Shown here: one piece after another, positions 18,755-27,533 of the stretch
Layout of the letters: the number at the start of each line of letters is the position of its first letter
How positions within the stretch are numbered: position 1 is the stretch's first letter
The notes under the pieces: generated by a model
The model's input: only the letters and a program-made list of their open reading frames with translations
Told to the model about the DNA's origin: nothing
Databases searched by the model: none
Program-made: the position numbers and the translations under genes
DNA from: Coxiellaceae bacterium
Lineage (GTDB): Bacteria; Pseudomonadota; Gammaproteobacteria; Coxiellales; Coxiellaceae
DNA length: 64,000 nucleotides
Direction of reading: 5' to 3'
NCBI GenBank assembly: GCA_029212925.1
Contig: JARGOB010000009.1
Span: forward strand, 62,001-126,000

Positions 18755-20191
18755 TTAAGCCGATAAGATCCGCAAAAGATTTTTATAGTCTTCCTGTATA
18801 TCCAAACTGCTGTTTAACAGTTCGGCAATTTTACGACAAGCATGCAAAACAGTGGTATGGTCGCGACCACCGAATGCATCGCCAATTTCTGGAAGACTAT
18901 GATTTGTAAGCTCTTTTGATAGCGCCATGGCCACTTGGCGAGGTCTGGCTATCGAGCGGCTGCGTCGTTTAGACAGCAGATCTGCAATCTTTATTTTGTA
19001 ATATTCGGCAACGGTACGTTGAATATTTTCCATGGTTACCAGCTTTGCTTGCAGTGTTAATAGGTCTTTAAGTGCCTCACGCGCGAAGTCGATGGTAATC
19101 GGTTGACCAGTAAAGTGGGAATTCGCGATAACTCTTTTTAATGCGCCTTCGAGTTCACGTACATTCGATTGAATATGTTTAGCAATAAAGAACGCTACCT
19201 CATGTGGCAGTTGTGTCTTTGATTGTTCGGCTTTGGTCATTAAAATGGCAACCCGCGTTTCTAGTTCAGGTGGTTCAATCGCGACGGTTAAGCCCCAACC
19301 AAAACGAGACTTTAAGCGCTCTTCTAAGCCATTAATTTCTTTCGGATAGCGATCACAGGTTAAAATTATCTGCTGTTGACTGTCTAATAGTGCATTAAAG
19401 GTATGAAAAAACTCTTCTTGTGAACGGTCTTTGCCCGCGAAGAACTGGATATCATCAATTAATAGACAATTCACACCACGGTAATAGCGTTTAAATTCAT
19501 TCATTGCGTTACGTTGCAGCGCTTTGATCATATCAGCCACAAAACGCTCGGAATGCAGGTAAAGTACCTTGGCGTCTGGATTGTGCTGTTGAATAAAGCT
19601 ACCGACCGCATGTGCCAAGTGGGTTTTACCTAAACCAACACCACCATATAGAAAGAGTGGGTTATAGGCCTGGCCGGGATTTTCGGCCACCTGCATTGCA
19701 GCAGCGCGTGCCAATTGGTTAGATTTGCCTTCAACAAAGTTATCAAACACAAAATTCGGATTAAGGTTTGAGCGCGTTGGGCCTGAGGGCACTACGCTAC
19801 GATTATTACCAGCCGGAGGACTGGTTGCGACACGTTGTGCTGCCGCTGGAGCGCGCGATGCTTGTGTTGTAGCTGACGCACCGGCTTGGTTATTGCTGGC
19901 AGTATTTCCGCCACCACCATTACCACCTTGGCGACTACCGATAACTAAACGCACAGTTGGCGCCTCGCCATTGGACAGTTCGTCGAGCAATTGCTTAATG
20001 CGCGCCATGTACTTGTCGTTGACCCAATCAATCACAAAGCGATTTGGCGCATATAACACCAGGCAGTTGCCTTCCTGCGTTTGTTGCAGTGGTCTAATCC
20101 ATGTATTGAATTGTTGCCCAGCAATTTCTTCGTGTAGACAGCTTAGGCATTGTTCCCATAGTTCAGCAACAGTTGTTATTGATGCGTTCAC
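18755..20191 (-). CDS. dnaA: Chromosomal replication initiator DnaA
   Basis: Opens the origin by binding 9-bp boxes. The product has 478 residues: domain I (1-80, [20 protein letters not shown]), a variable Gly-, Asn- and Ala-rich linker (about 85-145), the AAA+ domain with Walker [10 protein letters not shown] near 183 and Walker [11 protein letters not shown], and the domain IV signature [16 protein letters not shown]. The start is GTG 20191, with AAGGA 7 nt upstream. A palindromic pair of DnaA boxes lies just before it, so autoregulation is expected. dnaN, recF and gyrB follow in the classic order. Confidence 0.98.
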   Translation of the reverse strand: MNASITTVAELWEQCLSCLHEEIAGQQFNTWIRPLQQTQEGNCLVLYAPNRFVIDWVNDKYMARIKQLLDELSNGEAPTVRLVIGSRQGGNGGGGNTASNNQAGASATTQASRAPAAAQRVATSPPAGNNRSVVPSGPTRSNLNPNFVFDNFVEGKSNQLARAAAMQVAENPGQAYNPLFLYGGVGLGKTHLAHAVGSFIQQHNPDAKVLYLHSERFVADMIKALQRNAMNEFKRYYRGVNCLLIDDIQFFAGKDRSQEEFFHTFNALLDSQQQIILTCDRYPKEINGLEERLKSRFGWGLTVAIEPPELETRVAILMTKAEQSKTQLPHEVAFFIAKHIQSNVRELEGALKRVIANSHFTGQPITIDFAREALKDLLTLQAKLVTMENIQRTVAEYYKIKIADLLSKRRSRSIARPRQVAMALSKELTNHSLPEIGDAFGGRDHTTVLHACRKIAELLNSSLDIQEDYKNLLRILSA

Positions 20192-20233
20192 ATCGTTTTC
20201 CTTTGTTATTTTATTGACATGATATCAACAGAA

Positions 20234-20251
20234 GTGGATAGGTTATCCACA
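20234..20251. promoter_or_regulatory. DnaA-box pair upstream of dnaA
   Basis: GTGGATA and TATCCAC (20234-20250) form a perfect inverted repeat with 3 bp between. The right arm is part of a perfect TTATCCACA box (20243-20251). It is about 45-60 bp before the dnaA start, where DnaA binding would repress its own gene. The rest of the 20192-20364 gap shows no gene. Confidence 0.75.
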
Positions 20252-20364
20252 AGGAAGTCTATCATAGTACAGACAACTCTAGAGGTCTATAGCTAGTGTG
20301 CATAACCCTAAATATCAACTATATTTGTGCAGATGGTATACAGGGTTTTTGGCTGGTGGGCAAA

Positions 20365-21699
20365 ATGAAACTGTTCAAACAAATAATGTTCATTTCACTG
20401 ATTGTGCTTAGTGGACAACTTATGGCAACAACGAGCAGTACTGCAGTACCCGTCATTTTCTCTACCGACATTGCCACCGGGCTAATTGACATACACGGCG
20501 GTGTTGGCGCTATGCCGGTAGATGTAAACCTCAATGCCAGCCATGATCACGATGCCGCCTTTACCGCGCAAGATGTTGACGACGGTTTGACGGTAGCGAT
20601 GGCGTTGAACTTAGAAGCCCAAGGCAAGGTGAAGGTGCTCGGTATTATTCCTACCTATGGTAATGCTTCGTTACCCGCAGAGATGTTAGTAGCACATAAA
20701 ATAGTGCGTGAGCTTAAGAAGAAAGACACGCCAATAGTACCTGGAGCTGTTAGCCAGTACAGTCAAACATTACAACCGACACCGCAATGGTCGGCAGATA
20801 AGACTAATATTTCAGTTAAACAGGCATTTGCACATGCATGTAAAAATGCCGGTGTTGAGAAAATGAAAAGTTTGTTACAACACTCAGCCAAGCCAGTCAC
20901 GATATTAGCTATTGGTCCATTGACAGACGTGGCTTGTTTATTGGTGTCATATCCAAAAGTTAAACCTCATATAAAGCGTATTATTATGTTGGCGTCACAA
21001 TTGAAGGGGGAGCCGCTAATCATTAACGGTAAAACAGTGAATGATTTTAACTTTAGAATGGATCCAACGGCAGGTGCGATATTATTGCGTTACGCGGATG
21101 GTGTGCCAATCACTTTGATGTCATTTGCACTGACCGGTCAAACATCAAATATAAAGAATCAAGCATCAAAACAAAACCGGCTGATGTCGTTTAGTAGTAA
21201 AAACTTAAAAGGCCCCGTCAATCCAACACAGCAACAAAGCAAAAGCCTGCAGTGGTTCATCAATGCAGCAACAATAAGAAATACTTTTTGGTATGGTGTT
21301 TTTGGTTCGGATGAGGGGCCATTTGACCAATACACACTAATGCGTGCGCTCTACCCTGAGTTATTTACTTGCGAGACAGCTAAAGCATATGTGCAAATGT
21401 GTCCGTACCCTGCATGGAGTACCAAATACACGGGAGTGGCGAAACCTTATAATTCGCCTAATAATCCATGCACCGATCATGGCTCGTTGCATGGCGCTTC
21501 TTTGGCATCGATACCTGCGCAATTAATTGTAACTACTATGAAAGATAACGGCCCCTTGGTGAGAGGCGTGCCGGGTGTAGATGGGAACATTCCAGCGTTT
21601 GAAAAGGCTAAAGCCGTTACCGTTCAGGTGTGTACGAACTTTAAAAATGATCAAGCCTTTAAACGATTCAAGCAAATCATTTACCAAAATACTTGGTAG
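20365..21699 (+). CDS. Secreted nucleoside hydrolase family protein
   Basis: Inosine-uridine-preferring nucleoside hydrolase fold, which would release free bases from nucleosides outside the cytoplasm. From ATG 20365 it has 444 residues with a signal peptide (FISLIVLSGQLMA). Family marks are the Asp-rich metal site, here spread as NASHDHDAAFTAQDVDDG, then LAIGPLTDVACLL (the conserved GPLT loop) and NDFNFRMDPTAGAILL. It is longer than the usual 310-350 residues, with a Cys-containing C-terminal extension (FTCETAKAYVQMCPYP, then DHGSLHGASLA). Export of a nucleosidase could serve salvage; tdk lies elsewhere in the window. The ORF starts 23 codons earlier, but the signal peptide fixes this ATG. 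Confidence 0.82.
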   Translation: MKLFKQIMFISLIVLSGQLMATTSSTAVPVIFSTDIATGLIDIHGGVGAMPVDVNLNASHDHDAAFTAQDVDDGLTVAMALNLEAQGKVKVLGIIPTYGNASLPAEMLVAHKIVRELKKKDTPIVPGAVSQYSQTLQPTPQWSADKTNISVKQAFAHACKNAGVEKMKSLLQHSAKPVTILAIGPLTDVACLLVSYPKVKPHIKRIIMLASQLKGEPLIINGKTVNDFNFRMDPTAGAILLRYADGVPITLMSFALTGQTSNIKNQASKQNRLMSFSSKNLKGPVNPTQQQSKSLQWFINAATIRNTFWYGVFGSDEGPFDQYTLMRALYPELFTCETAKAYVQMCPYPAWSTKYTGVAKPYNSPNNPCTDHGSLHGASLASIPAQLIVTTMKDNGPLVRGVPGVDGNIPAFEKAKAVTVQVCTNFKNDQAFKRFKQIIYQNTW

Positions 21700-21717
21700 G
21701 CCCTCGTTCTATTTTAT

Positions 21718-22350
21718 TTAGTGTGCAAATGGATCCTTATGTTTTACCGGTGGCTTAGCGTAGCGACTTACCATGCTAGCAATTTTACGCGCAATGGCAT
21801 TGGCAGAGCGTGATGTGGCTAACACACCACCATAAGGTGCATTCGATTCAGCAGTGGTTAACATTTTATAGGTACGTGTGGCTAGCACATGGTTATTACT
21901 GTTTCGTATCAGTGTCGCTTTTAGAATTAAACGCACTTGACTGTCAGGGCGAATAAATTCTTGTTGTAATGCAATCAACTTAGTGTCTAGTCGATAAGTG
22001 GTATTGCCACTAAACGGTGGTGTAACAATCGCATAAAAATAATGACTGTTACGTATTGCGCTTTCAATGATGGGTAATAATAATTTTGCTGGTGAAGCTA
22101 CCCATTTATTTTTAGTAAATGTTTGCAGCCGATGCGGTGTGCGCACGTAAATCATTTTATCAGTTTTATAGCCGGACTCTGCTGTCGGTGTGGTGATTAA
22201 CAGTGACTGCGCCGTACGCGCACGGCCCATACCAACCGCTTGTTGGTTATTGGTAATGCTAAACTTCGCAATTGGTGGTAGCTTTACTGGCGAGCAAGAT
22301 ATTAGTAGTAAGCTGCCTGCGGTGATCATGCCATATTTTAATAGTTTCAT
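21718..22350 (-). CDS. ABC-transport auxiliary lipoprotein of the Mla-like system
   Basis: Outer-envelope lipoprotein of the ABC_trans_aux (PF03886, PqiC-like) type, 210 residues. The signal ends in a lipobox LLISC, with the acylated Cys at residue 19. After it come an ITNNQQAVGMGRARTAQSL stretch and a long beta-strand domain typical of the family (YRLDTKLIALQQEF, then VRLILKATLIRN). It is the last gene of a four-gene set with an MCE protein, an ATPase and a permease, 2 nt after the MCE stop. In PqiABC-like transporters this lipoprotein caps the MCE tunnel. No mlaC is present beside it. Confidence 0.8.
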   Translation of the reverse strand: MKLLKYGMITAGSLLLISCSPVKLPPIAKFSITNNQQAVGMGRARTAQSLLITTPTAESGYKTDKMIYVRTPHRLQTFTKNKWVASPAKLLLPIIESAIRNSHYFYAIVTPPFSGNTTYRLDTKLIALQQEFIRPDSQVRLILKATLIRNSNNHVLATRTYKMLTTAESNAPYGGVLATSRSANAIARKIASMVSRYAKPPVKHKDPFAH

Positions 22351-22352
22351 GA

Positions 22353-23297
22353 TTAGTTACCCCCTTTCGCTGGGCCTTCACCAGGACCTGGTTCTGGCGG
22401 TTCAGTACCGCGAATAAGTATTGATGGGTTACGTGATATTTCATCACTGAGTGTGGTAAAGCTGCCCATCATTTGATTGAGACGACTTAACAATTGTTCG
22501 GCGTTTGGCATCAATTGATCGCTAAAGTTTTGTATGGTCGTATTAGTTTTTGCTAATGTTTGTTTAGCGGCATAGCCTGTTTGACCTAATGATTGCGCAG
22601 TGTCTTGGAATGAGGCTAATGTTTCTCTAGTTTGTTTAATCATCGCCGGGAATTGTTTGCTGGCCGCTGATGTGTTTTTCAATATGTTTTCCATGGAGGC
22701 TAAGCTAGCATCGATACGGTTCGCATTATTTGCAATTGTCCGTGTAATGGTATCAATGTGTGTTAGGCTTTGTTGAATTGATTTGCGATTTTTTGGACCC
22801 AATAAAATATTCAAGCTTTGTATGGTTTGCTTCATTTCAGCAGTGACTTCTTTTAGTGAGCTTTCCAAATCATCGATCAATGATAATTGGCTAGGAATGA
22901 GCGTCCATTTTTCGCCAGGTTTTGGTTTTAATAATTGTGCCTGTTTTTTATTAGACTTTAAGGCGATAAACTTACCGCCTGTTAAGCCAGCCGATTCGAT
23001 TTCTGATGTGGTAGCTACAGTAACAGGTGTGCCATGCTTTACTTTCATATAAATCACGACGTCTTTGTAGTTTTTAGGGTCGAATTTAATTTTAGAGATA
23101 TGACCAACGGTGATACCATTTAATCGTACTAGACTTTCTCTTTCTAAGCCGGTAACGCCCTCACTAAAATACGATACATAGTGATCGTACTTGACTGAGC
23201 TATCCATGGCTGTCATCCAAAACACCATAAAGATAAAGGCACCGATTAATAAGAAACCGATAATGCCGATAATAGTAAAATTAACCTTTGTATCCAT
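22353..23297 (-). CDS. MCE-domain substrate-binding protein (MlaD-like)
   Basis: Membrane-anchored lipid-binding ring protein of an ABC lipid transporter, 314 residues. One N-terminal span (FTIIGIIGFLLIGAFIFMVFW) is followed by a single MCE domain (about 38-115, with LVRLNGITVGHISKI and ESAGLTGGKFIAL). A long alpha-helical C-terminal part (about 140-290, rich in Gln and Ala) follows, which in this subfamily can form a tunnel, and then a short Pro/Gly tail. It is longer than E. coli MlaD (183 residues), which fits the helical extension. It is translationally linked with its neighbours. Confidence 0.88.
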   Translation of the reverse strand: MDTKVNFTIIGIIGFLLIGAFIFMVFWMTAMDSSVKYDHYVSYFSEGVTGLERESLVRLNGITVGHISKIKFDPKNYKDVVIYMKVKHGTPVTVATTSEIESAGLTGGKFIALKSNKKQAQLLKPKPGEKWTLIPSQLSLIDDLESSLKEVTAEMKQTIQSLNILLGPKNRKSIQQSLTHIDTITRTIANNANRIDASLASMENILKNTSAASKQFPAMIKQTRETLASFQDTAQSLGQTGYAAKQTLAKTNTTIQNFSDQLMPNAEQLLSRLNQMMGSFTTLSDEISRNPSILIRGTEPPEPGPGEGPAKGGN

Positions 23298-23298
23298 G

Positions 23299-24093
23299 CT
23301 ACACCTCTTCCGTCGGGTTCGGATAATTCATTTCATTAATATGCGCACCATAAAAATATTCTTGTATTAACGGATGCGGGTTTTTGCAAAGTTGTTCAAC
23401 GGGTGCAAAGTCGATGACTTCACCCTCACCTAAAAATAATACGCGATCTGTCGCGCGTCGTAATGTGTCGACATCGTGCGTGACCATTACAAATGTAATG
23501 CCGAGCAAGTTTCGTAGTTCTTTAATTAAGTCGTCAAATAAGCGCGCACTGACAGGATCCAAACCTGATGAGGGTTCATCTAAAAAAACTAATTCTGGGT
23601 CTAGCACAATAGTACGGGCCAATGCCGCGCGCTTCGCCATGCCGCCACTAAGCTCAGATGGCATTTTACCCGCATCTTGTTCTTTTAAGCCAACCAGTTT
23701 TAATTTTAATAATGCTAATTCTTTTTGGGTGGATTTTTTTAACATACTGAACTGTCGCACGGGGAATACAATGTTTTCCCAAACTTGTAATGAACTAAAT
23801 AATGCCAAGCTTTGAAACATCACACCCCATCGACGCTGCACCGCCATCGCTGCTTTATCGCCACAGGTAACGACATCAGTATCAAAAACATTAATGGTAC
23901 CAGAGGTGGGTTGACGTAACATTAAAATACTGCGCAACAAAGTGGTTTTTCCACAACCGCTGGAGCCGATAATCGCAATAATTTCACCGCGATTAATCGA
24001 AAAATTTAAGCCTTTATGCACCCACTGACTACCGAGCTTGTTCTTTAAGTCGATGACTTCAATAATGGGCTTGTCGTGGTCAACAATATGCAT
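23299..24093 (-). CDS. ABC transporter ATPase (MlaF-like)
   Basis: Energises the lipid transporter, 264 residues from ATG 24093, one base after the permease stop. Walker A is GSSGCGKTTLLR, the signature is ELSGGMAKRAALARTI, which has the SGGM form of the MlaF family, Walker B is LVFLDEPSSGLDP, and the H-loop is VMVTHDVDTL. The C-terminus is short and ends in PNPTEEV. An upstream extension of 15 residues overlapping the permease is unlikely. Confidence 0.9.
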   Translation of the reverse strand: MHIVDHDKPIIEVIDLKNKLGSQWVHKGLNFSINRGEIIAIIGSSGCGKTTLLRSILMLRQPTSGTINVFDTDVVTCGDKAAMAVQRRWGVMFQSLALFSSLQVWENIVFPVRQFSMLKKSTQKELALLKLKLVGLKEQDAGKMPSELSGGMAKRAALARTIVLDPELVFLDEPSSGLDPVSARLFDDLIKELRNLLGITFVMVTHDVDTLRRATDRVLFLGEGEVIDFAPVEQLCKNPHPLIQEYFYGAHINEMNYPNPTEEV

Positions 24094-24094
24094 A

Positions 24095-25225
24095 TTATAC
24101 GTTCCAACTAAACAATACCGAAGACAGTGCGTCGGCAATAATAATTAAAAATAAGGCTTGTACCGCGCTTTGTGTGGTGCGTAAGCCCACGCTGTTAGCG
24201 TTTTTTTCAGCACGAAACCCTTGGAAGCAGCCGACCATAGTAATCAATATGGCAAATACCGGTGCTTTCAATAACCCAATTAGAAAGTATCGCAGTGGGA
24301 CCTGTTGATGAAAGTGGGTGATAAAGGTATAAAAGCTGATGTTAGCGGCAACTTTTGCGGTAAGCATGGAACCAAACATCCCCCAGATATCTGCCCAGAT
24401 AGTTAATAGTGGCAATGCAATGACAACACCAATAATCTTGGGAATAACTAATAGTTCTAAGGGCCGTATGCCCATGGTTTTAAGCGCATCAACTTCGTCA
24501 TTGACGATCATGGTGCCGATTTGTGCTGAGAAGGCAGTTCCCGTTCGACCTGCTGCAATAATCGCCGTCATTAAGGGGCCAAATTCACGCAACACTAACA
24601 GACTGGAAATGTTCACAATAAATAATTTCATGCCATAGGCGGCAAGTTCTTGCAGCATTTGATAACCCAGCACAATACCGACTAAAAATACCAATAAGCC
24701 AGCGATTGGCATCGCCATATAACAGTTGGTATGGAATACCGAAGCAATGGCGCGCACTGAAAAATAGCGTGGATGACGAATGGCATGACCAAAGCAAAAA
24801 ATCACACGACCAAAAAAAGAGAATAAGCTTAGCAGCACTTCAAACTTTTTATAAAGCCAGTAGCCAAGCATATAAAAGGTGCCAGGAAAAGGATGTGGTG
24901 GGATCCTGTGATCGTAGTCCATTTCTTTGGCGATGATCTGTAATAGTTTTGTAAAGTTTTCGGACAGGCCGACAATCTCGACATTTTTTTTCTTTTTCTT
25001 GAAAATATGGATCAGCTTTTGGATAAGCACCGCACCAGCGCTGTCGAATGATTTAACTTCTGACATATCGATGGTTAAGCCATGATGACCTTTCTTTGAG
25101 ATGGTTTTGATTTCTGCTTCGATGCGCCCTAATTGACCAATGATCCACTTGCCGTGGCACTTAAGGTGCTTGTAGTTATCGATAACTTCGAAGTCGGCAA
25201 CGCCTGGCTCTGCCGTCACGTCCAT
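24095..25225 (-). CDS. STAS-permease fusion of the Mla-type ABC transporter (MlaB-MlaE)
   Basis: 376 residues with two domains. Residues about 10-110 form a STAS domain (LTIDMSEVKSFDSAGAVLIQ), the role played by the separate protein MlaB in E. coli. Residues about 130-376 form the MlaE permease (PF02405), with REFGPLMTAIIAAGRTGTAF, QIGTMIVNDEVDALKTMGI and several spans. It is the first gene of the set, so the order is permease, ATPase, MCE, lipoprotein. The transporter moves phospholipids between membranes; direction is not deducible. ATG 25225 follows an AAAAAGGATGTC ribosome site. Confidence 0.9.
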   Translation of the reverse strand: MDVTAEPGVADFEVIDNYKHLKCHGKWIIGQLGRIEAEIKTISKKGHHGLTIDMSEVKSFDSAGAVLIQKLIHIFKKKKKNVEIVGLSENFTKLLQIIAKEMDYDHRIPPHPFPGTFYMLGYWLYKKFEVLLSLFSFFGRVIFCFGHAIRHPRYFSVRAIASVFHTNCYMAMPIAGLLVFLVGIVLGYQMLQELAAYGMKLFIVNISSLLVLREFGPLMTAIIAAGRTGTAFSAQIGTMIVNDEVDALKTMGIRPLELLVIPKIIGVVIALPLLTIWADIWGMFGSMLTAKVAANISFYTFITHFHQQVPLRYFLIGLLKAPVFAILITMVGCFQGFRAEKNANSVGLRTTQSAVQALFLIIIADALSSVLFSWNV

Positions 25226-25303
25226 ATGACATCCTTTTTACTGCATAAATAGTGGAGCAATTGACACTATAGTATTGTGCCATTGTTTTTACCATGGCGC
25301 CAC

Positions 25304-25320
25304 TGCGCAATGATTGCGCA
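25304..25320. promoter_or_regulatory. Perfect palindrome in the divergent gap
   Basis: TGCGCAAT and ATTGCGCA flank one G (25304-25320). It lies in the 171-bp gap between the divergent Mla-type operon and the secreted orphan gene, so it could be an operator for either. No protein can be named. Confidence 0.35.
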
Positions 25321-25396
25321 AGCCTTGCGGTGCTTTTAAAGTAATATTCTTTCGAGTATGATTTCACTCAGACACTCAAGAGCATGGAGGCGTGTA

Positions 25397-25930
25397 ATGA
25401 AAAAAACATATAAAGGCTTATTTTTTGCTGTCTTAGTATCTGTTTCAGTTATAGCGAACGGATTAACTATTAGTGATGTATTTGATATTGGTGCTAGCCA
25501 TGGTGATCAGCTTAGCAAGGTTACCGCTACGATTTCCGGCGGCACGGCACCATATACGCTTCAATCTGCTACGTATACTCTATACACAAGCACCGATTGT
25601 ACTACAGGCTCACAAAGCATAATCATATCTGGTTTAAGTGGTCAGTACCCCCAAATTGTTAGCGGTACCCCTGTTTATTTTCGTGGTAGAGCTGCGGGAG
25701 AGGGTGCTAAAAGGAATAGCGGTGGCGGTCCGTATAACTCGATGAAAGTCGGTGCTTTTCTGATTAGGGACGATAACGATGACACCGCCAATGTGACTAC
25801 TCTTACGAACGGGGATAATAATGGCTGCACTGAAATAACATGTCAAATTGACACCCCGCCTTATAATTGTGCTATTAAAGAAGGGGAGCCACAAGGTTCG
25901 CAAACAATAAACATAACATCTTTTAGCTAA
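25397..25930 (+). CDS. Secreted protein of unknown function
   Basis: I do not recognise this protein. From ATG 25397, with GGAGG 6 nt upstream, it has 177 residues. It starts with a clear signal peptide (KKTYKGLFFAVLVSVSVIANG). The mature part is beta-rich and polar, with Thr/Ser/Gly-rich strands (ATISGGTAPYTLQSATYTLY), an acidic loop DDNDDT that could bind calcium, and four Cys (STDC, NNGCTEITC, PPYNC) that may pair. The GGTAPYTL wording recalls Ig-like repeat domains of exported proteins. A 48-codon frame with its own ribosome site follows 9 bp later. Confidence 0.7.
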   Translation: MKKTYKGLFFAVLVSVSVIANGLTISDVFDIGASHGDQLSKVTATISGGTAPYTLQSATYTLYTSTDCTTGSQSIIISGLSGQYPQIVSGTPVYFRGRAAGEGAKRNSGGGPYNSMKVGAFLIRDDNDDTANVTTLTNGDNNGCTEITCQIDTPPYNCAIKEGEPQGSQTINITSFS

Positions 25931-25939
25931 GGAAGGTAA

Positions 25940-26086
25940 ATGGCAATAAGTGAAGACAATAAAGTACTGTCCTGGGGGCAAGGCCCAAAAGTTTATCAGT
26001 TAAGTGGACAGAAACATACTATGTCTGGCCCTTGCTTTGAAACCCTCGTTGAAACGAAGGCTGGTAGAACAGATGCCTTTAGTTAG
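25940..26086 (+). CDS. Small 48-residue protein downstream of the secreted orphan
   Basis: An ATG at 25940 is preceded at short spacing by GGAAGG. It opens 48 codons beginning MAISEDNKVLSWGQGPKVYQ and ending at a TAG at 26086. It has no signal peptide or membrane span. The spacing of 9 bp after the secreted orphan suggests one transcript. It may be a small partner, or the remains of a larger gene. I cannot assign it to a family. The remaining 26087-26200 shows nothing. Confidence 0.4.
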   Translation: MAISEDNKVLSWGQGPKVYQLSGQKHTMSGPCFETLVETKAGRTDAFS

Positions 26087-26200
26087 CATATAACAATTAC
26101 CATCGTTGAATTTTGCTTTAACACCATCAGTGTTGGCCTTTGAAGTTAGCTACTGTAAATGGTGATGCTATGGGCTTAACGCAAGCAAAAGCGGTTTAGG

Positions 26201-27112
26201 CTAACCAAAAACATAATCAATCGCAGCCATGCGCACAGCGGTACTATTTTCAACTTGTTGCAGAATAACTGACTGTGGACCATCGGCAACGGATGAAGCA
26301 ATCTCAATACCGCGGTTTATTGGGCCGGGATGCATAACGATGGCATCGGCTTTGGCGAAGGTTAATAGTTCTTCAGTTAAACCATATTGCGAATGAAAGG
26401 TTTCATTGGTGGGGTGTTTACGTTTGTCGATACGTTCTTTTTGAATGCGCAGACAATAAACAATATCGGCGTTTTTTAGTCCTTCACGAATGCTAGCGTG
26501 ATGCATCACGCCGTCAGTGACCAATTCAGGCGCCATCAGTTCGGGGGGAGCAATTAAACGAATACCTTTAATGCCGGCAGTTTGCATCAGTGGAATTAAC
26601 GAGCGTGCGACACGTGAGTGCTTGATATCACCAATCACCGCTACTGATAAGCCTTCAAGCTCAGGCTTATATTGTGTCATGGTAAAGATATCAAGGATGG
26701 CTTGCGTGGGGTGATGTGACATGCCGGAGCCGGCATTAATCAAGCGAGCCTCATCATTTAAACACGGCAGAATGTCGAGCATCTCTTGATGGTTGTCGTG
26801 TCTGACAACAAATAGCTTAGTACCCATTGCCTGAAAATTAAGCACCATATCATTAACCGTTTCGCCTTTTGATAAGGCTGACATATCCATGTTGGGCGTT
26901 AATACCATCATGTTGTGACGCATCTGCGCTAACTGAAATGAGTTACAGGTACGTGTGCTGTTCTCAAAAAATAAATTGGTGGCAACAATGCCTTTATATT
27001 CTTCAGATGTCGTGTGATTAGCCACTGCAGAGCTTAAATAATGTTCAGACTTTTCGAATATGTTTTGTAAATCATATTTGCTGAGTTCAGAGATATCAAC
27101 CAAGTTTGGCAT
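26201..27112 (-). CDS. pyrB: Aspartate carbamoyltransferase catalytic chain
   Basis: Commits carbamoyl phosphate and aspartate to pyrimidine synthesis. From ATG 27112 it has 303 residues, normal for PyrB. The carbamoyl-phosphate loop is FFENSTRTCNSF; the usual Arg after STRT is Cys, as in some homologues. Other marks are SKGETVNDMV, the HPTQAILDIFT motif, RIQKER and MHPGPINRGIEI. No pyrI regulatory chain is adjacent. It follows ruvX by 13 bp, an arrangement found in Legionella-like and pseudomonad genomes. Confidence 0.95.
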   Translation of the reverse strand: MPNLVDISELSKYDLQNIFEKSEHYLSSAVANHTTSEEYKGIVATNLFFENSTRTCNSFQLAQMRHNMMVLTPNMDMSALSKGETVNDMVLNFQAMGTKLFVVRHDNHQEMLDILPCLNDEARLINAGSGMSHHPTQAILDIFTMTQYKPELEGLSVAVIGDIKHSRVARSLIPLMQTAGIKGIRLIAPPELMAPELVTDGVMHHASIREGLKNADIVYCLRIQKERIDKRKHPTNETFHSQYGLTEELLTFAKADAIVMHPGPINRGIEIASSVADGPQSVILQQVENSTAVRMAAIDYVFG

Positions 27113-27125
27113 AAAGCTATTCCAA

Positions 27126-27533
27126 TTATTTTTTAAACCATGCTTCGAGGATAAGGGTTGCAGCCACAGAGTCAATAGATTTTTTGCGCGCTTTCTTTTC
27201 ATCAAACACAATACGACGCGCCTCGATGGTAGTTAATCGTTCATCGATTAATTCAACTGGTAATTTAAAGCGCTCTTTTAGTCGTCCAGCAAAGCGTTTA
27301 GCGGCATGCGAAATGTGTTGTGGTGTGCCATCCATGTTGAGTGGTAAGCCCACGACTAAAGTATCGACCTGCCATTCATCGATTAATCCCGAAATCTCAT
27401 CCCAGTTGGGAATGCCATCTTTGGCATTAAGCTGCGGTAAAGGGTTGGCTTGACCGGTCACACTTTGACCAACCGCAACGCCAATGCGTTTCATGCCAAA
27501 ATCAAAGGCCATGACGGTACTAGGCACTGCCAC
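27126..27533 (-). CDS. ruvX: Holliday-junction-resolvase-like 16S pre-rRNA nuclease RuvX (YqgF)
   Basis: RNase-H-fold nuclease implicated in 16S rRNA 5' maturation. From GTG 27533, with GGAG just upstream inside yqgE, it has 135 residues. A second GTG at 27527 is also possible. Family marks are MAFDFGMKRIGVAVGQ with the first catalytic Asp, VVGLPLNMDGTPQ, and DERLTTIEA with DSVAATLILEAW at the end. It overlaps the yqgE stop by 14 nt, the standard yqgE-ruvX arrangement. Confidence 0.93.
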   Translation of the reverse strand: MAVPSTVMAFDFGMKRIGVAVGQSVTGQANPLPQLNAKDGIPNWDEISGLIDEWQVDTLVVGLPLNMDGTPQHISHAAKRFAGRLKERFKLPVELIDERLTTIEARRIVFDEKKARKKSIDSVAATLILEAWFKK

